DNA from: Bryobacterales bacterium
GTDB lineage: Bacteria > Acidobacteriota > Terriglobia > Bryobacterales > Bryobacteraceae
Direction: 5' to 3'
Length of the DNA: 43,392 nucleotides
Assembly: GCA_003135055.1 (NCBI GenBank)
Contig: PLDF01000506.1
Location: forward strand, 1-43,392
The translations under genes were made by a program, and so were the position numbers. Of this stretch, positions 1 to 8,594 are shown piece by piece; position 1 is the first letter of the stretch, and each line of letters opens with the position of its first letter. The notes under the pieces are model-generated. The model did not search any database and had not been told where the DNA came from. It saw only the letters and a program-made list of their open reading frames with translations.

Positions 1-70
1 CCGGCACTACCCGAAATTCATTCTGTGGCCCGACTCTCGGCGCATTTCGCCCAGCCGTTCCCACCAGTTC

Positions 71-94
71 TTTGACAATTGAATATAAATCGAC
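71..94 (+). repeat. dispersed repeat, copy A (partial)
   Basis: The stretch beginning TTTGACAATTGAATA matches the minus strand at 35813-35838 almost exactly, with one base missing in an A run. A related piece lies at 9339-9361. It is in the spacer upstream of the first CE15 gene and is probably an edge or relic of a repeated element. The function is unknown. Confidence 0.55.
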
Positions 95-106
95 CCCACT
101 CACCAC

Positions 107-129
107 GCGCGAACCAATTTGGCTCGCGC
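107..129. promoter_or_regulatory. near-perfect 23-bp palindrome upstream of CE15 promoter
   Basis: The sequence reads GCGCGA, then CCAATTTGG, then TCGCGC, and is self-complementary except at one off-centre position (with its mirror) and the central base. It lies about 80 bases upstream of the predicted -35 box of the CE15 operon. It could be an operator for a dimeric regulator or the terminator stem of a gene left of the window. No regulator can be assigned. Confidence 0.4.
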
Positions 130-209
130 TGGCCTCGGCGACATAACACTGTGAATACGACATGTTAAACCGCTTTCTGAGCCACGCCCCCAAAACGGTT
201 AAGCACCCG

Positions 210-238
210 TTGACAGCGCGCAACCTCTGGTATATGTT
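210..238 (+). promoter_or_regulatory. sigma70-like promoter for the CE15/Nif3 operon
   Basis: A perfect TTGACA (-35) at 210-215 is followed by a 17-base spacer and TATGTT (-10) at 233-238. Transcription would start near 245, giving a leader of about 93 bases before the GTG start at 338. The second CE15 gene has a promoter of similar layout. Confidence 0.6.
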
Positions 239-337
239 TAGTTCGAGATTTGGACTAAATACCTCGAAGTTCCGCTTGCTACGCCGCGAGCCATGTTGAC
301 TGGCGGTTCGCACGCGCCCCAAGAAAGGGAAGGACCA

Positions 338-1816
338 GTGCAAAAGACCAAGAACCCATCGATCCCGGTGACGATCGGCGCCTCAGCTTGCGTATTGGCG
401 TTGCTCCCGCTCGTGAGCCAGGCATTCCAAAACACGCAACAACAGACGGCCCAACCGCCCGCTGCCGGCGGGCGCGCTCCGCTTACTCCGGAACAACAGG
501 CCGCGCAACAGGCCGCGCAGCAAGCCGCCAAAGAAGACCGCCAGCAGATGATGGATCAATTGCACATCGCATCTTTGCGGCCTCCGGTGAATGCGCGCGT
601 GCTCGGATCGGCTAATTACGATGAGGCCAAAGCCAATCCCTATCTGGATCTGCCCGATCCGCTGACGCTGAAAAACGGCAAGAAAGTGACCAGCGCCAAG
701 ACGTGGTGGGATCAGCGCCGTCCGGAGATCGTCGAGAACTTTGACCGCGAGATTTACGGCCGCCTGCCCAAATCCGTTCCCAAGGTGACATGGGAAGTCG
801 CCAACACCGCGAACGAGATGGTGGGAGACGTCCCGATCGTCACCAAGACATTGGTGGGACACGTGGACAACTCCGCTTATCCGGCGATCAAAGTCGATAT
901 CCAACTGTCTCTGAGCACGCCGGCCAATGCGAAAGGTCCGGCGCCGGTGATCATGGTTTTCGGCGGCGCACCGGGCGCCGGGCGCGGCGGTCCGCCGGCG
1001 GTCTCTCCGGCGCAACAGGGCGCGGATCCCGGTCCGAGCTGGCAAGCGCAGGCGCTGGCCAAGGGATTTGGCTTTGCCTCGTTGAATCCGGCCAGCATTC
1101 AGGCCGATAGCGGGTCGGGATTGCGAAAGGGCATCATCGGTCTGGTCAATAAGGGTGAACCGCGCAAACCCGACGATTGGGGCGCGTTGCGAGCGTGGGC
1201 CTGGGGCGCCGACCGCGCCATGGACTACTTCGAAACCGATAAGGCGGTGGATGCCAAACACGTCGCCATTCAGGGCCATTCGCGATATGGCAAAGCAGCC
1301 CTGGTCAGTATGGCCTACGATCGGCGGATCGCGATCGCCTTCGTGAGTTCCTCCGGCGAAGGCGGCGCCAAGCTGCACCGCCGGAACTTCGGAGAACTGG
1401 TGGAAAACGTCGCGGCCGTGAACGAATACCACTGGATGGCCGGCAATTTCCTGAAGTATGCCGGCCCGCTGAAGTGGAGCGACATGCCGGTCGATTCGCA
1501 CGAACTGGTGGCCATGTGCGCTCCGCGGCCCGTGTTCCTCAGCGCCGGCAACGTAGTGGATCCCGCGGTCGATATCAACCATTCGGACGCCTGGGCGGAT
1601 GCCAGGGGCACGTTCATGGCGGGCGTCGCCGCCGGCCCGGTGTACCGGCTGCTCGGCAAGAAAGATCTGGGGACTACCGTTTTCCCGCCGATCGATACCG
1701 GCATCCTGAACGGCGACCTGGTCTTCCGCCAGCATAGCGCGGGCCATACGCCCAATCCGAATTGGCCGTATTTCCTGGCCTTTGCGGAGCGTGAGTTCAA
1801 GGCTACATCGCATTAG
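338..1816 (+). CDS. exported CE15-family glucuronoyl esterase (paralog 1)
   Basis: This is a secreted alpha/beta-hydrolase of the CE15 type. Members of that family cleave the ester between xylan glucuronic acid side chains and lignin alcohols. The visible triad is Ser315 in GHSRYGKAA, Glu341 in SSGEGGAK and His470 in HSAGHT, in the CE15 order and spacing. GTG at 338 is chosen because AAGAAAGGGAAGG sits just upstream and a signal peptide (VTIGASACVLALLPLVSQAF) follows directly. An in-frame ATG at 293 would bury that signal. A glycine/proline-rich loop (GAPGAGRGGPP) interrupts the domain before the nucleophile. It is a close paralog of the gene at 26543-28030. Two Nif3-like genes follow on the same strand, probably in one transcript. 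The family call is firm; the exact substrate is inferred. Confidence 0.88.
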   Translation: MQKTKNPSIPVTIGASACVLALLPLVSQAFQNTQQQTAQPPAAGGRAPLTPEQQAAQQAAQQAAKEDRQQMMDQLHIASLRPPVNARVLGSANYDEAKANPYLDLPDPLTLKNGKKVTSAKTWWDQRRPEIVENFDREIYGRLPKSVPKVTWEVANTANEMVGDVPIVTKTLVGHVDNSAYPAIKVDIQLSLSTPANAKGPAPVIMVFGGAPGAGRGGPPAVSPAQQGADPGPSWQAQALAKGFGFASLNPASIQADSGSGLRKGIIGLVNKGEPRKPDDWGALRAWAWGADRAMDYFETDKAVDAKHVAIQGHSRYGKAALVSMAYDRRIAIAFVSSSGEGGAKLHRRNFGELVENVAAVNEYHWMAGNFLKYAGPLKWSDMPVDSHELVAMCAPRPVFLSAGNVVDPAVDINHSDAWADARGTFMAGVAAGPVYRLLGKKDLGTTVFPPIDTGILNGDLVFRQHSAGHTPNPNWPYFLAFAEREFKATSH

Positions 1817-1838
1817 AGTGAGTTATGGAGAAGCGAGC

Positions 1839-2759
1839 ATGAAGCACGCGAATATATCGCGGAGACGATTTGCGCTGCTGGCGGGAACCGCCGGCGCCGC
1901 ATCGCGGGGCCTGGTGGGCGCGGAACCGCTCACGGCAGACACGGTGGTCCGGCGCATTCAGACGGCACTCGGCGGCGATTGGCCGGCTACCGGTCCCGAC
2001 GGTTTCAAGGCGGGCGAGCCTTCTGCCGCGGTGAAAGGAATCGCCACCACCGCCATGGCGACGCTCGACGTTCTCAAGCAGGCGGTGAAGGCGAACGCGA
2101 ACCTGGTGCTCACCTACGAGCCCACGTTCTACTCCCGTGCCGACGGGCGGGCGCCGGCCAATCCGCCACCAGGCGGGCGCGGACCCGGGCCCGGCGGCTT
2201 CGGCGCCGACGATCCGGTGGTGAAAGCCAAGCGCGAATTCATCGAAAAGAATGGCCTCGTCGTATTTCGCCTGCGCGACCACTGGCAGGCGCGCAAAGAG
2301 AACGACATGGTCACCGCTCTTGCCGGCGCGCTCGGCTGGTCGGCGCACCGGGTGAAGAGCGATGACGTGCTCTACGACATTCCCCCGGCCTCCGCGGAAG
2401 CGACCGTGGCGCTGATTCGCAGAAAGTTGAATCTGCGCGCCGGCCTGCGCGTGGTGGGCGATCGCAAGGCCACCATCCGCCGGGTCCTGCTCTTCCCCGG
2501 CTCTATGACTCCGGCCATCATGTGGCAGCGATATGCCGAAGTGGACATGCTCATCGCCGGAGAAGTGAGGGAGTGGGAGAACACGCACTACGCCGCCGAT
2601 ATCTTTACCGCCGGCGAGAAGCGCGCACTGGTGACGACCGGCCGCGTGGTATCCGAAGAGCCCGGAATGCGCGCCTGCGCCGAATGGCTCAAGACCGTAG
2701 TAAAGGAAGTTCCGGCAAAGTGGATCGGAGTGGGCGATCCCTATTGGAGGCCGGCCTAA
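1839..2759 (+). CDS. Tat-exported Nif3-like protein with altered metal site (copy A)
   Basis: This resembles Nif3/YbgI-type dinuclear-metal proteins (COG0327), which form hexamers and whose reaction is mostly unknown. The start at 1839 gives a twin-arginine signal (ISRRRFALLAGTAGAASRG), so export is likely. Compared with copy B, the first metal motif reads TYEPTFY (Tyr93 where B has His64), and the C-terminal motif reads GRVVSEE (Arg269 where B has His225), while the following Glu273 is kept. A glycine/proline-rich insert (PPPGGRGPGPGGFG) lies between residues about 108 and 122. It sits 22 bases after the CE15 gene and its stop overlaps the ATG of copy B, indicating translational coupling. 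It may be a non-catalytic or differently metallated partner of copy B; that is inference. Confidence 0.8.
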   Translation: MKHANISRRRFALLAGTAGAASRGLVGAEPLTADTVVRRIQTALGGDWPATGPDGFKAGEPSAAVKGIATTAMATLDVLKQAVKANANLVLTYEPTFYSRADGRAPANPPPGGRGPGPGGFGADDPVVKAKREFIEKNGLVVFRLRDHWQARKENDMVTALAGALGWSAHRVKSDDVLYDIPPASAEATVALIRRKLNLRAGLRVVGDRKATIRRVLLFPGSMTPAIMWQRYAEVDMLIAGEVREWENTHYAADIFTAGEKRALVTTGRVVSEEPGMRACAEWLKTVVKEVPAKWIGVGDPYWRPA

Positions 2760-3538
2760 TGACCGCGCGTGAAGTAGTCGAAGCGATTAAACAGAATCAG
2801 GGAAGGCCCTGGAACGAGCGTTCGACCCGCGACACCTTCAAGCTCGGAAATCCGGACACCACCGTGAAAGGCATCGCGACCACCATGATGGTGACGTTCA
2901 GCATGCTGAAGCGCGCCAACGCGGCGGGGCTGAACATGGTGATTTCGCACGAGGACACTTTCTGGAACGATCCCGATAACACCAAGGACCTGGCCGAAAA
3001 CGCGCTTTACAAACTCAAGACCGATTTCGTTCTCAAGAACGACATGGTGATCTGGCGCGACCACGACAACATGCATTCCGTGACGCCCGATTACACGGTA
3101 TACGGCGAACTGCGTTCGATCGGCATCAAGCCGGATGAGAAGGTGGCGATGCGCCCCGGCATCCGGACGATACCGGAAACCACTTTGGGAGAGTTCGCGC
3201 AGCAGGTGAAGCGGGCGAGCGGCGCGCGCGCCTTGCGCTGCGTGGGCGATCCGAAAGCCAAGGTGAGCAGAATCTCAGTCGGCCCGGGATACGCGACCCC
3301 GCGCATGACGCCGGATGCCGACGTGGTGGTGGGCGGCGAACAGCAGGAAGCCGACGGCGGCTTCGACAACGTGGAATACGTGCTGGACGCGACTTCGCTG
3401 GGCATGCCGAAAGGCATCATCATGCTCGGCCACGTGATTTCGGAGCAGGCCGGGATGGAGGACTTCGGCAAGTGGCTGGGCGCCTACATCCACGACATTC
3501 CGATCCAATTTGTGCCCGCGGAAGAACCGTACTGGTAG
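2759..3538 (+). CDS. Nif3-like dinuclear-metal protein (copy B)
   Basis: This 259-residue protein is homologous to copy A but has no signal peptide. It keeps the likely metal ligands: His64-Glu65 in ISHEDTFW, the Asp101-His102-Asp103 cluster in WRDHDNMH, and His225 with Glu229 in GHVISEQAGM. These correspond to the HH..., D/H and HxxxE positions of Nif3 proteins. The start codon overlaps the stop of copy A (TAATG), so the two should be translated as a coupled pair. A longer in-frame opening from 2522 overlaps copy A and is not used. The natural substrate is unknown; Nif3 relatives include proteins annotated as GTP cyclohydrolase I type 2. A terminator follows at once. Confidence 0.82.
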   Translation: MTAREVVEAIKQNQGRPWNERSTRDTFKLGNPDTTVKGIATTMMVTFSMLKRANAAGLNMVISHEDTFWNDPDNTKDLAENALYKLKTDFVLKNDMVIWRDHDNMHSVTPDYTVYGELRSIGIKPDEKVAMRPGIRTIPETTLGEFAQQVKRASGARALRCVGDPKAKVSRISVGPGYATPRMTPDADVVVGGEQQEADGGFDNVEYVLDATSLGMPKGIIMLGHVISEQAGMEDFGKWLGAYIHDIPIQFVPAEEPYW

Positions 3539-3541
3539 GCA

Positions 3542-3591
3542 GGCGCGGCATTGCTCTTGCCGCGCCTACGGCAAAAGCCGTTATTGCTTTT
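3542..3591 (+). terminator. rho-independent terminator between convergent operons
   Basis: The first stem pairs GGCGCGGCA (3542-3550) with TGCCGCGCC (3558-3566). A second stem, ACGGC-AAAA-GCCGT (3568-3581), is followed by a T-rich run (TATTGCTTTTT). It ends the CE15/Nif3 transcript. The first stem, being symmetric, could also act on the convergent dehydrogenase operon. Confidence 0.75.
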
Positions 3592-5854
3592 TCGTCTCCG
3601 GCAGGGCGAAAGCGATGTAACTCTTCGAAATCGCCGGCGGATTCACACCGCCCGGCGCGAGCCTGCCGCCGGCGGGGAACGGATTTCCTCCGCAGACTGT
3701 CACCAGCAAAAACTCCCTGCCGTTCGCCTCGTAGACGGCCGGAACGCCCAGCGAGCCGTTCGGCAGGTCCTTCGTCCCGAGCACCTTTCCGGTGTCTTTG
3801 TCGAGCGCGTAGAGCTTTGAGTCGTTGCCTGCGAACAGCACAAGGCCGCCGGCGGTGATCACGAAGCCGCTCTTGGGATAAACGTTGCCTCGCAGTTTGT
3901 CGCTCGGTCCGGCCTGCGGCAGATCGCCGAATGGCGTCTGCCATTTGATGGTTCCGGTATTCAGGTCGTAAGCGGTGATCTGGCTCCATGGCGGAGTGAT
4001 CACGTAGGGCTCGTTGCCATAACCTGTCTTGTAGCGAGACGGAGGCGGTGTGACGCCCTCCGGATACGGCGGTTCCCCGCGCCCCCTCCCCGGCGCGGCG
4101 AGCGGCGCGCCGCTTCCCGGCGGAGCCGACTCCGGCTTGGTCAGAAAGGAGATCAAATCGTCGAGCAGCGGAGGCGTGAGAGTGGAAATCGCGGGCATCC
4201 CGCCTTTCCCCTTGGTGATCGCAGTCCGCGTGGCGTCAGGTCCAAGCTTGCTCACCGAACTATCGATCCCCGGTCCGCGGTCACCCTTTAGATCGGGCCC
4301 ATGGCAGACCTGGCAGTTCTGCTCGTAGACGGTGCGTCCCCGCCGCTCCGCCGTGATCTGAGCCGCAAGCCCTCCGCCACGCCCGCCGCGGGCCGGCCGG
4401 TCGGGAATCAAGCCACCCGAGTTGGACGCGGTCGATTCGCCGGCGGGGACCAATTTGACGATTGAGGGCATGTCCTTTCCGAGCACATACACGGTTCCGT
4501 TGGTTGGATCCGCGCCCGTGCTGAAGAACAGGGAGCCGCCGTTAACGCTCGGCATCTGGATGGTGTCGCCCAACGCGGGAGGCGTATACAGGCCGGTGCG
4601 CGATTTCGTAAGCCGCTCCTTCCACCACACCTTCTCATCGTCCGTCATGAAGGCGTCGTACATATCCTTCACCGTCATGCCTTGGCGGTCGAAGGGCGGC
4701 ACTACGGTGGGAAAAGGCTGGGTGGGCGATGAGATCTCGCCCGGAACCTCGGATTTCGGAACAGGCCGTTCCACGATGGGCCAAAGCGGCTTGCCCGTGA
4801 CTCGATCGAATACGTAGAGGAAGCCATTCTTCGACGCGAGCGCAACGGCATCGACGGTCCTGCCTTGCTGCTGGACGGTTACCAGTTGCGGGGCCGAGTC
4901 CGGATCGTAATCCCAAAGGTCGTGGTGAACGGTTTGAAAATGCCAAAGGTGCTTGCCGGTGCGCGCATCGAGGGCGAGCAGACAATCCGCGTAGAGATTG
5001 TTGCCGGGCCGGTCGCCGCCGTAGAGTTCGTACTTGGCGGATGCGGCGGGCAGGTAGACAATTCCGCGCTTCGTGTCTACCGTGATTTCACCCCATACGT
5101 CGACGCCGCCCATATACTTGTAGGCGTCTTTCGGCCACGTATCGTATCCGAACTCGCCCGGACGCGGGATCGTGTGGAATACCCATGCCAGCTTGCCGGT
5201 CACGACATCGATCGCGCGGACGTCCCCGGGCGGCGCGAGGTAGCCTTCGCCGGTGGCGCTGCCGATAATGAGCAGGTTTTCGAAGATGCGCCCCGGGGTT
5301 CTCGACCCCAGCGGAACCTGGGTACGATCGATGCCGACTTTCAGATCGAGCTTGCCGTTGTCGCCAAACGAATCAATCAGCTTGCCGGTTCGTGCGTCGA
5401 TGGCGTAGAGCGATCCTGACGATGTCACGAAGATGCGGCGGTCGGAGCGGTCCTTGCTTTCCCAGTAATTGGCTCCGCGCTGGGCGCCGATGCCGCCGCG
5501 GCCGCCGAATCCTCCGCCGGCTCCGCCGGATTGGAACGCGTAGACCCAGAGTTCCTTGCCGGTGGTAGCGTCCAGGGCGACCAGCGCGCCCTGTTTCGCG
5601 GCCACGTAGGCGATGTTGTCCACCACCAGCGGGCTGAAGGTATAGCTCACCTGGTCGCCTGGCTCATAGCTCCAGGCGGCTTCGAGCTGGTTGACGTTGC
5701 CTCGATTGACCTGTTTCAGAGGCGAATAATGTGAACTTTCGGGGCCGCCCAGATAATCGCTCCAACTCGAGCTCGTCTGGGCCTCGAGAGCGGCCGGCAG
5801 GACGACGAACAGAGCGAAGATAACCCGGAGGCGTCGAAATGAACTGGCTTTCAT
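3581..5854 (-). CDS. exported PQQ-dependent dehydrogenase with inserted cytochrome c domain
   Basis: This is a quinoprotein dehydrogenase of the eight-bladed propeller type, predicted to oxidise a sugar or alcohol in the periplasm and pass electrons to quinone or cytochrome. The 757-residue product starts with a signal peptide (LRVIFALFVVLPAALEAQ). It shows propeller repeats such as GALVALDATTGKELWVY and ALDARTGKHLWHFQ. A haem c motif CQVCH lies at residues 514-518 with a likely Met ligand in GGMPAIS. The propeller resumes afterwards (ITAYDLNTGTIKWQTP), so the cytochrome domain is an insertion between blades. Glycine-rich patches (GGAGGGFGGRGG; GRGRGEPP) flank structured parts. It is the second gene of a two-gene operon, 19 bases after the FG-GAP gene, with AAAGG before the ATG. 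The substrate cannot be read from sequence. Confidence 0.87.
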   Translation of the reverse strand: MKASSFRRLRVIFALFVVLPAALEAQTSSSWSDYLGGPESSHYSPLKQVNRGNVNQLEAAWSYEPGDQVSYTFSPLVVDNIAYVAAKQGALVALDATTGKELWVYAFQSGGAGGGFGGRGGIGAQRGANYWESKDRSDRRIFVTSSGSLYAIDARTGKLIDSFGDNGKLDLKVGIDRTQVPLGSRTPGRIFENLLIIGSATGEGYLAPPGDVRAIDVVTGKLAWVFHTIPRPGEFGYDTWPKDAYKYMGGVDVWGEITVDTKRGIVYLPAASAKYELYGGDRPGNNLYADCLLALDARTGKHLWHFQTVHHDLWDYDPDSAPQLVTVQQQGRTVDAVALASKNGFLYVFDRVTGKPLWPIVERPVPKSEVPGEISSPTQPFPTVVPPFDRQGMTVKDMYDAFMTDDEKVWWKERLTKSRTGLYTPPALGDTIQMPSVNGGSLFFSTGADPTNGTVYVLGKDMPSIVKLVPAGESTASNSGGLIPDRPARGGRGGGLAAQITAERRGRTVYEQNCQVCHGPDLKGDRGPGIDSSVSKLGPDATRTAITKGKGGMPAISTLTPPLLDDLISFLTKPESAPPGSGAPLAAPGRGRGEPPYPEGVTPPPSRYKTGYGNEPYVITPPWSQITAYDLNTGTIKWQTPFGDLPQAGPSDKLRGNVYPKSGFVITAGGLVLFAGNDSKLYALDKDTGKVLGTKDLPNGSLGVPAVYEANGREFLLVTVCGGNPFPAGGRLAPGGVNPPAISKSYIAFALPETKKQ

Positions 5855-5873
5855 AGTCTTGCCTTTCAGGAAG

Positions 5874-7880
5874 CTAGCGTTTCCGTGCCGCGGGACGAGG
5901 CCCCGCGTGCATCTGGTTCCAAAAGATGAACGTGCCTTTGGGGCCGGAAGTGACGACGTCGGGCGCGCCGTCGCCGTTCAGGTCGGTTACCACGAACTGA
6001 GAGCCGACGCCCGAACGGTTATGTATCAGCTCGGGAACGAAGGTGGCGCCGCCCTCAGCCTTCGGATCGCGTACCGTCCGATACCAATAAAGAACGGCCG
6101 GGCCATACGAGTCGGGGTCGAGATGGCTCTCGAGATGCGAGTAGAGCCGCTTGCCGACGATCATGTCCGGTATGCCATCGCCGTCCATATCCGCGAATGC
6201 GGCCGCGTGCGGTTCGGAGAAGGTCACGCCGCCCGCGTTCTTGGTGCTGTAGTCGCCCATGATGTCGTGCCGGACGAAGGATATGGCGCCCTGCGCATCG
6301 CGCTTCTGCTCAAACCACGCAAGCCCCCATCCGTGCGCCGCGACGGCCGTGACGACATCGTTCAGACCGTCGCCGTTGACATCGTAGATGCCCATCTCCG
6401 CGCCGCCCGCTCCGAACTGCACCGGATGGAATTTCCACGGCCCCTCGCTCGCGCCCGAGGCGGGCTGTTCCCACCAGCCGCGGTTGTTCACGACGTCCAT
6501 TCTGCCGTCGCCGTTTATATCGCCGACCCCCATCCCGTGCGCTCCGCTCAGACCGGGCTCGGAGATGTTGTGCACCTTCCACACGCCGGTGGGATTCGCG
6601 GGATCGGGTTTGGCGTAGGAGAGCACCCCGTTGGCGCCCGTGAACAGAACCTCGGGCTTACCGTCGCCGTCGATATCGCGGAAGACTTCAATCTCGGAAG
6701 TGGCGCTCGGAACCACGTTGAAGCGGTCCCACCGCCGCGATTCGCCTTTGGGATTCACATAAAGATAGATCGGCCGGGAATCGACGCAGACGATGTCGGT
6801 CCATCCGTCGCCCGTGTAATCGTAGGCGAAGTACACCATCCCCTCGGGGAAATTGCCACCTGGGCTGTAGCTCCGGGCCGAGGTAAACTCATGGCGCTCG
6901 GTGTAGTCCGGTCCGAGAAAATAGAACGGCCCCGCGATGACGTCGAGAATGCCGTCGTGATTGATGTCGCCGGCAGTGGCGCCCCAGGAGTAGAAGAAAT
7001 CGTTGAGCTTCTGCATGCGGAAGTGGGAGGAGACCGTGTCGGCAGGCTCTATCTTGCGGTTCAGGTCCTTGATCGCGACGTCCCGGAAGCGGACCTCAGT
7101 GGTTCCCGCAACATGCAGCGCCATCGGCCCATAGCCCATCATGCGGTCGCTGGTCGCCGAGTTGCCGCCGCGGCGTCCGTTGAGCGTAGTCCAGACCATA
7201 TCGGCGTCGACGATCACGTCGACGGTATTCCATTCGCCTACTTTAATCGCGGGAGCGGGCGGACCGCCGCGGCCGGCGCCGGCGCGGCCAGCGCCGCGTC
7301 CAGCACCACCGCCGCGTCCAGCGCCAGCGAGCGGCTGGGCGGCGGCGGCGGGAGGCTTGGCCGCTTCTTCCTCCTGCTCAGCGAGAGTTACGGCGGGTGT
7401 CGCAAAGCCCGGCACTTTGGCCGGTCCGTTCGCCGAAGGGCCCACGGCGATGCGCGTGAACTGGGCGGTCGCGCGCAGCAGCTTCGTCCGGCTCAGCTCT
7501 TTTCCTTCCGCGTTCAGCGTAACGTCGTAAGCGCCGCCGTCGGACAGCGAACTGTAGACGCCTTTCCATCCGCCGTCGGGAGTCTTTTCGGTTCGCGTCA
7601 GGATGCCTGCATCGCAATTCTCCGCGCAGCGGAACTCCGTATACAGTTCGAGGTCCTGGTAGCCTTTGTCCATCACCAACCAGCCGCCGTCGGGATTTTG
7701 GGGCGTACCGATAATTTCTCCGTTTTCGGCGCGCCAGCCGGCGTGCCCCACGGGATGCCAGCCGGTCAGCGACGATCCCTGAAACGTGTAGTCCGGAACG
7801 AAATCGTGCACTGCCGCGAGGACAGCCGATAGTAAGAGGCAAACTGCAGCGGCAATCGGGAAGAGAGTCTTCTTAGACAT
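5874..7880 (-). CDS. exported DUF1080 (keto-sugar hydrolase-like) plus FG-GAP repeat protein
   Basis: After a signal peptide, residues about 25-280 resemble the DUF1080 / 3-keto-disaccharide hydrolase-like fold (TFQGSSLTGWHPVG, GGWLVMDKGYQDLELYTEF, DAGILTRTEK). Residues about 300-640 carry seven calcium-binding DxNxDGxxD loops of FG-GAP/VCBS propeller type, for example DINHDGILD, DIDGDGKPE and DLNGDGAPD. An Ala/Gly/Arg-rich stretch (AGAGRGGGAGRGAGRAGAGR) interrupts the first domain. AAAGGAG precedes the ATG. It probably binds or processes a carbohydrate outside the cytoplasm. The PQQ dehydrogenase directly downstream suggests a shared oxidised-sugar pathway, which is inference. Confidence 0.82.
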   Translation of the reverse strand: MSKKTLFPIAAAVCLLLSAVLAAVHDFVPDYTFQGSSLTGWHPVGHAGWRAENGEIIGTPQNPDGGWLVMDKGYQDLELYTEFRCAENCDAGILTRTEKTPDGGWKGVYSSLSDGGAYDVTLNAEGKELSRTKLLRATAQFTRIAVGPSANGPAKVPGFATPAVTLAEQEEEAAKPPAAAAQPLAGAGRGGGAGRGAGRAGAGRGGPPAPAIKVGEWNTVDVIVDADMVWTTLNGRRGGNSATSDRMMGYGPMALHVAGTTEVRFRDVAIKDLNRKIEPADTVSSHFRMQKLNDFFYSWGATAGDINHDGILDVIAGPFYFLGPDYTERHEFTSARSYSPGGNFPEGMVYFAYDYTGDGWTDIVCVDSRPIYLYVNPKGESRRWDRFNVVPSATSEIEVFRDIDGDGKPEVLFTGANGVLSYAKPDPANPTGVWKVHNISEPGLSGAHGMGVGDINGDGRMDVVNNRGWWEQPASGASEGPWKFHPVQFGAGGAEMGIYDVNGDGLNDVVTAVAAHGWGLAWFEQKRDAQGAISFVRHDIMGDYSTKNAGGVTFSEPHAAAFADMDGDGIPDMIVGKRLYSHLESHLDPDSYGPAVLYWYRTVRDPKAEGGATFVPELIHNRSGVGSQFVVTDLNGDGAPDVVTSGPKGTFIFWNQMHAGPRPAARKR

Positions 7881-8098
7881 ATGCTGCTCCTTTCATCCGG
7901 CGCGAACTTGGGCGCGCGGCGTCAGATCATGGAGCCAGGCGGTATTGCGCAACACGAAATCATCATTGCGCCAGGCTCGCAACAAGATTATCACAGGCTG
8001 GGCGCCGTGTGCTGTTTTTCCTCGCAGCCGGTCGCAGCCGGAGTGATTTGAGCTCTGCCTCCGATCAGCCTCCCGCCGTCGCCGCGTTTCGTTGAAAG
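7881..8098. other. spacer left of the decayed repeat gene
   Basis: This holds the leader of the FG-GAP/PQQ operon, read on the minus strand. No convincing promoter was found. The part near 8010-8070 may be one more badly eroded unit of the Cys/His repeat described next. Confidence 0.3.
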
Positions 8099-8480
8099 AG
8101 CCGGCCGTGTGTTACGACGGCTGGCGCCGGTGAGACGCCTGCACATCCGGTTCGCGGCGAGTTGGGCGCCGCGGCGCCAGGTGCACAGCCTTCGCCGCCC
8201 CCGGTGGGCGTCCGCGCTTGGCGTTCGAGTTCCTCCTTCGCCGGTCCAAATAGTTCGCCTGGGGTAAGGCTGCCGGCCGGTTCGGGCATTTCGTAAAGTG
8301 CACACGCATCCGGCTCGCAGTGAGCTGCTCGCCGCAACACCAACCGCATTTCATCCGCGGCCCCGGTTTGCGCCACGCTTAACTTTCGAATTCCTCCTCC
8401 GATGGTCCAGGCCGTCGGAGACTAAGGGGTGAGGGCATTGTGAAATGCGCCGCTCTGGCGACCGGTGAACTGGCCGCCGC
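8099..8480 (-). pseudogene. decayed tandem Cys/His (zinc-finger-like) plus AT-hook repeat gene
   Basis: Read on the minus strand, this contains repeated units of the form CGWCCGEQLTASRMRVHFTK followed by CPNRPA, a CxxC...HxxxC pattern. Units are joined by a basic linker, RRRRNSNAKRGRPPG, whose RGRP core is AT-hook-like. The best unit is at 8279-8348. The next, shifted in frame, reads CTWRRGAQLAANRMCRRLTG (about 8099-8185). A third remnant reads AHFTMPSP near 8430. Frames differ between units, so no intact protein remains. The same repeat type, also on the minus strand and also broken, occurs near 22120-22410. A DNA- or RNA-binding role is only suggested by composition. Confidence 0.55.
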
Positions 8481-8594
8481 CACCCCGCACGGCGTCTGCG
8501 CTCGCGATCAAGGCTATTAAAGGTTAAACTGGGAATCCTGGATAGATAAAATAAAGGGATTTATAGGGTGATCAACTTCGCGGAGACTCTGTGT

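Noticed and set aside
383..1813. Long minus-strand open frame opposite the first CE15 gene
   Set aside because: It mirrors the codons of a clear esterase, has no domain, signal peptide or ribosome site, and is typical GC-rich antisense.
2522..2758. Upstream extension of Nif3-like copy B
   Set aside because: It overlaps copy A in another frame; the TAATG coupling and homology start at 2759.
5859..7832. 657-codon plus-strand frame opposite the FG-GAP gene
   Set aside because: Composition is the antisense of repeated DxNxDG codons; no start signal or domain.
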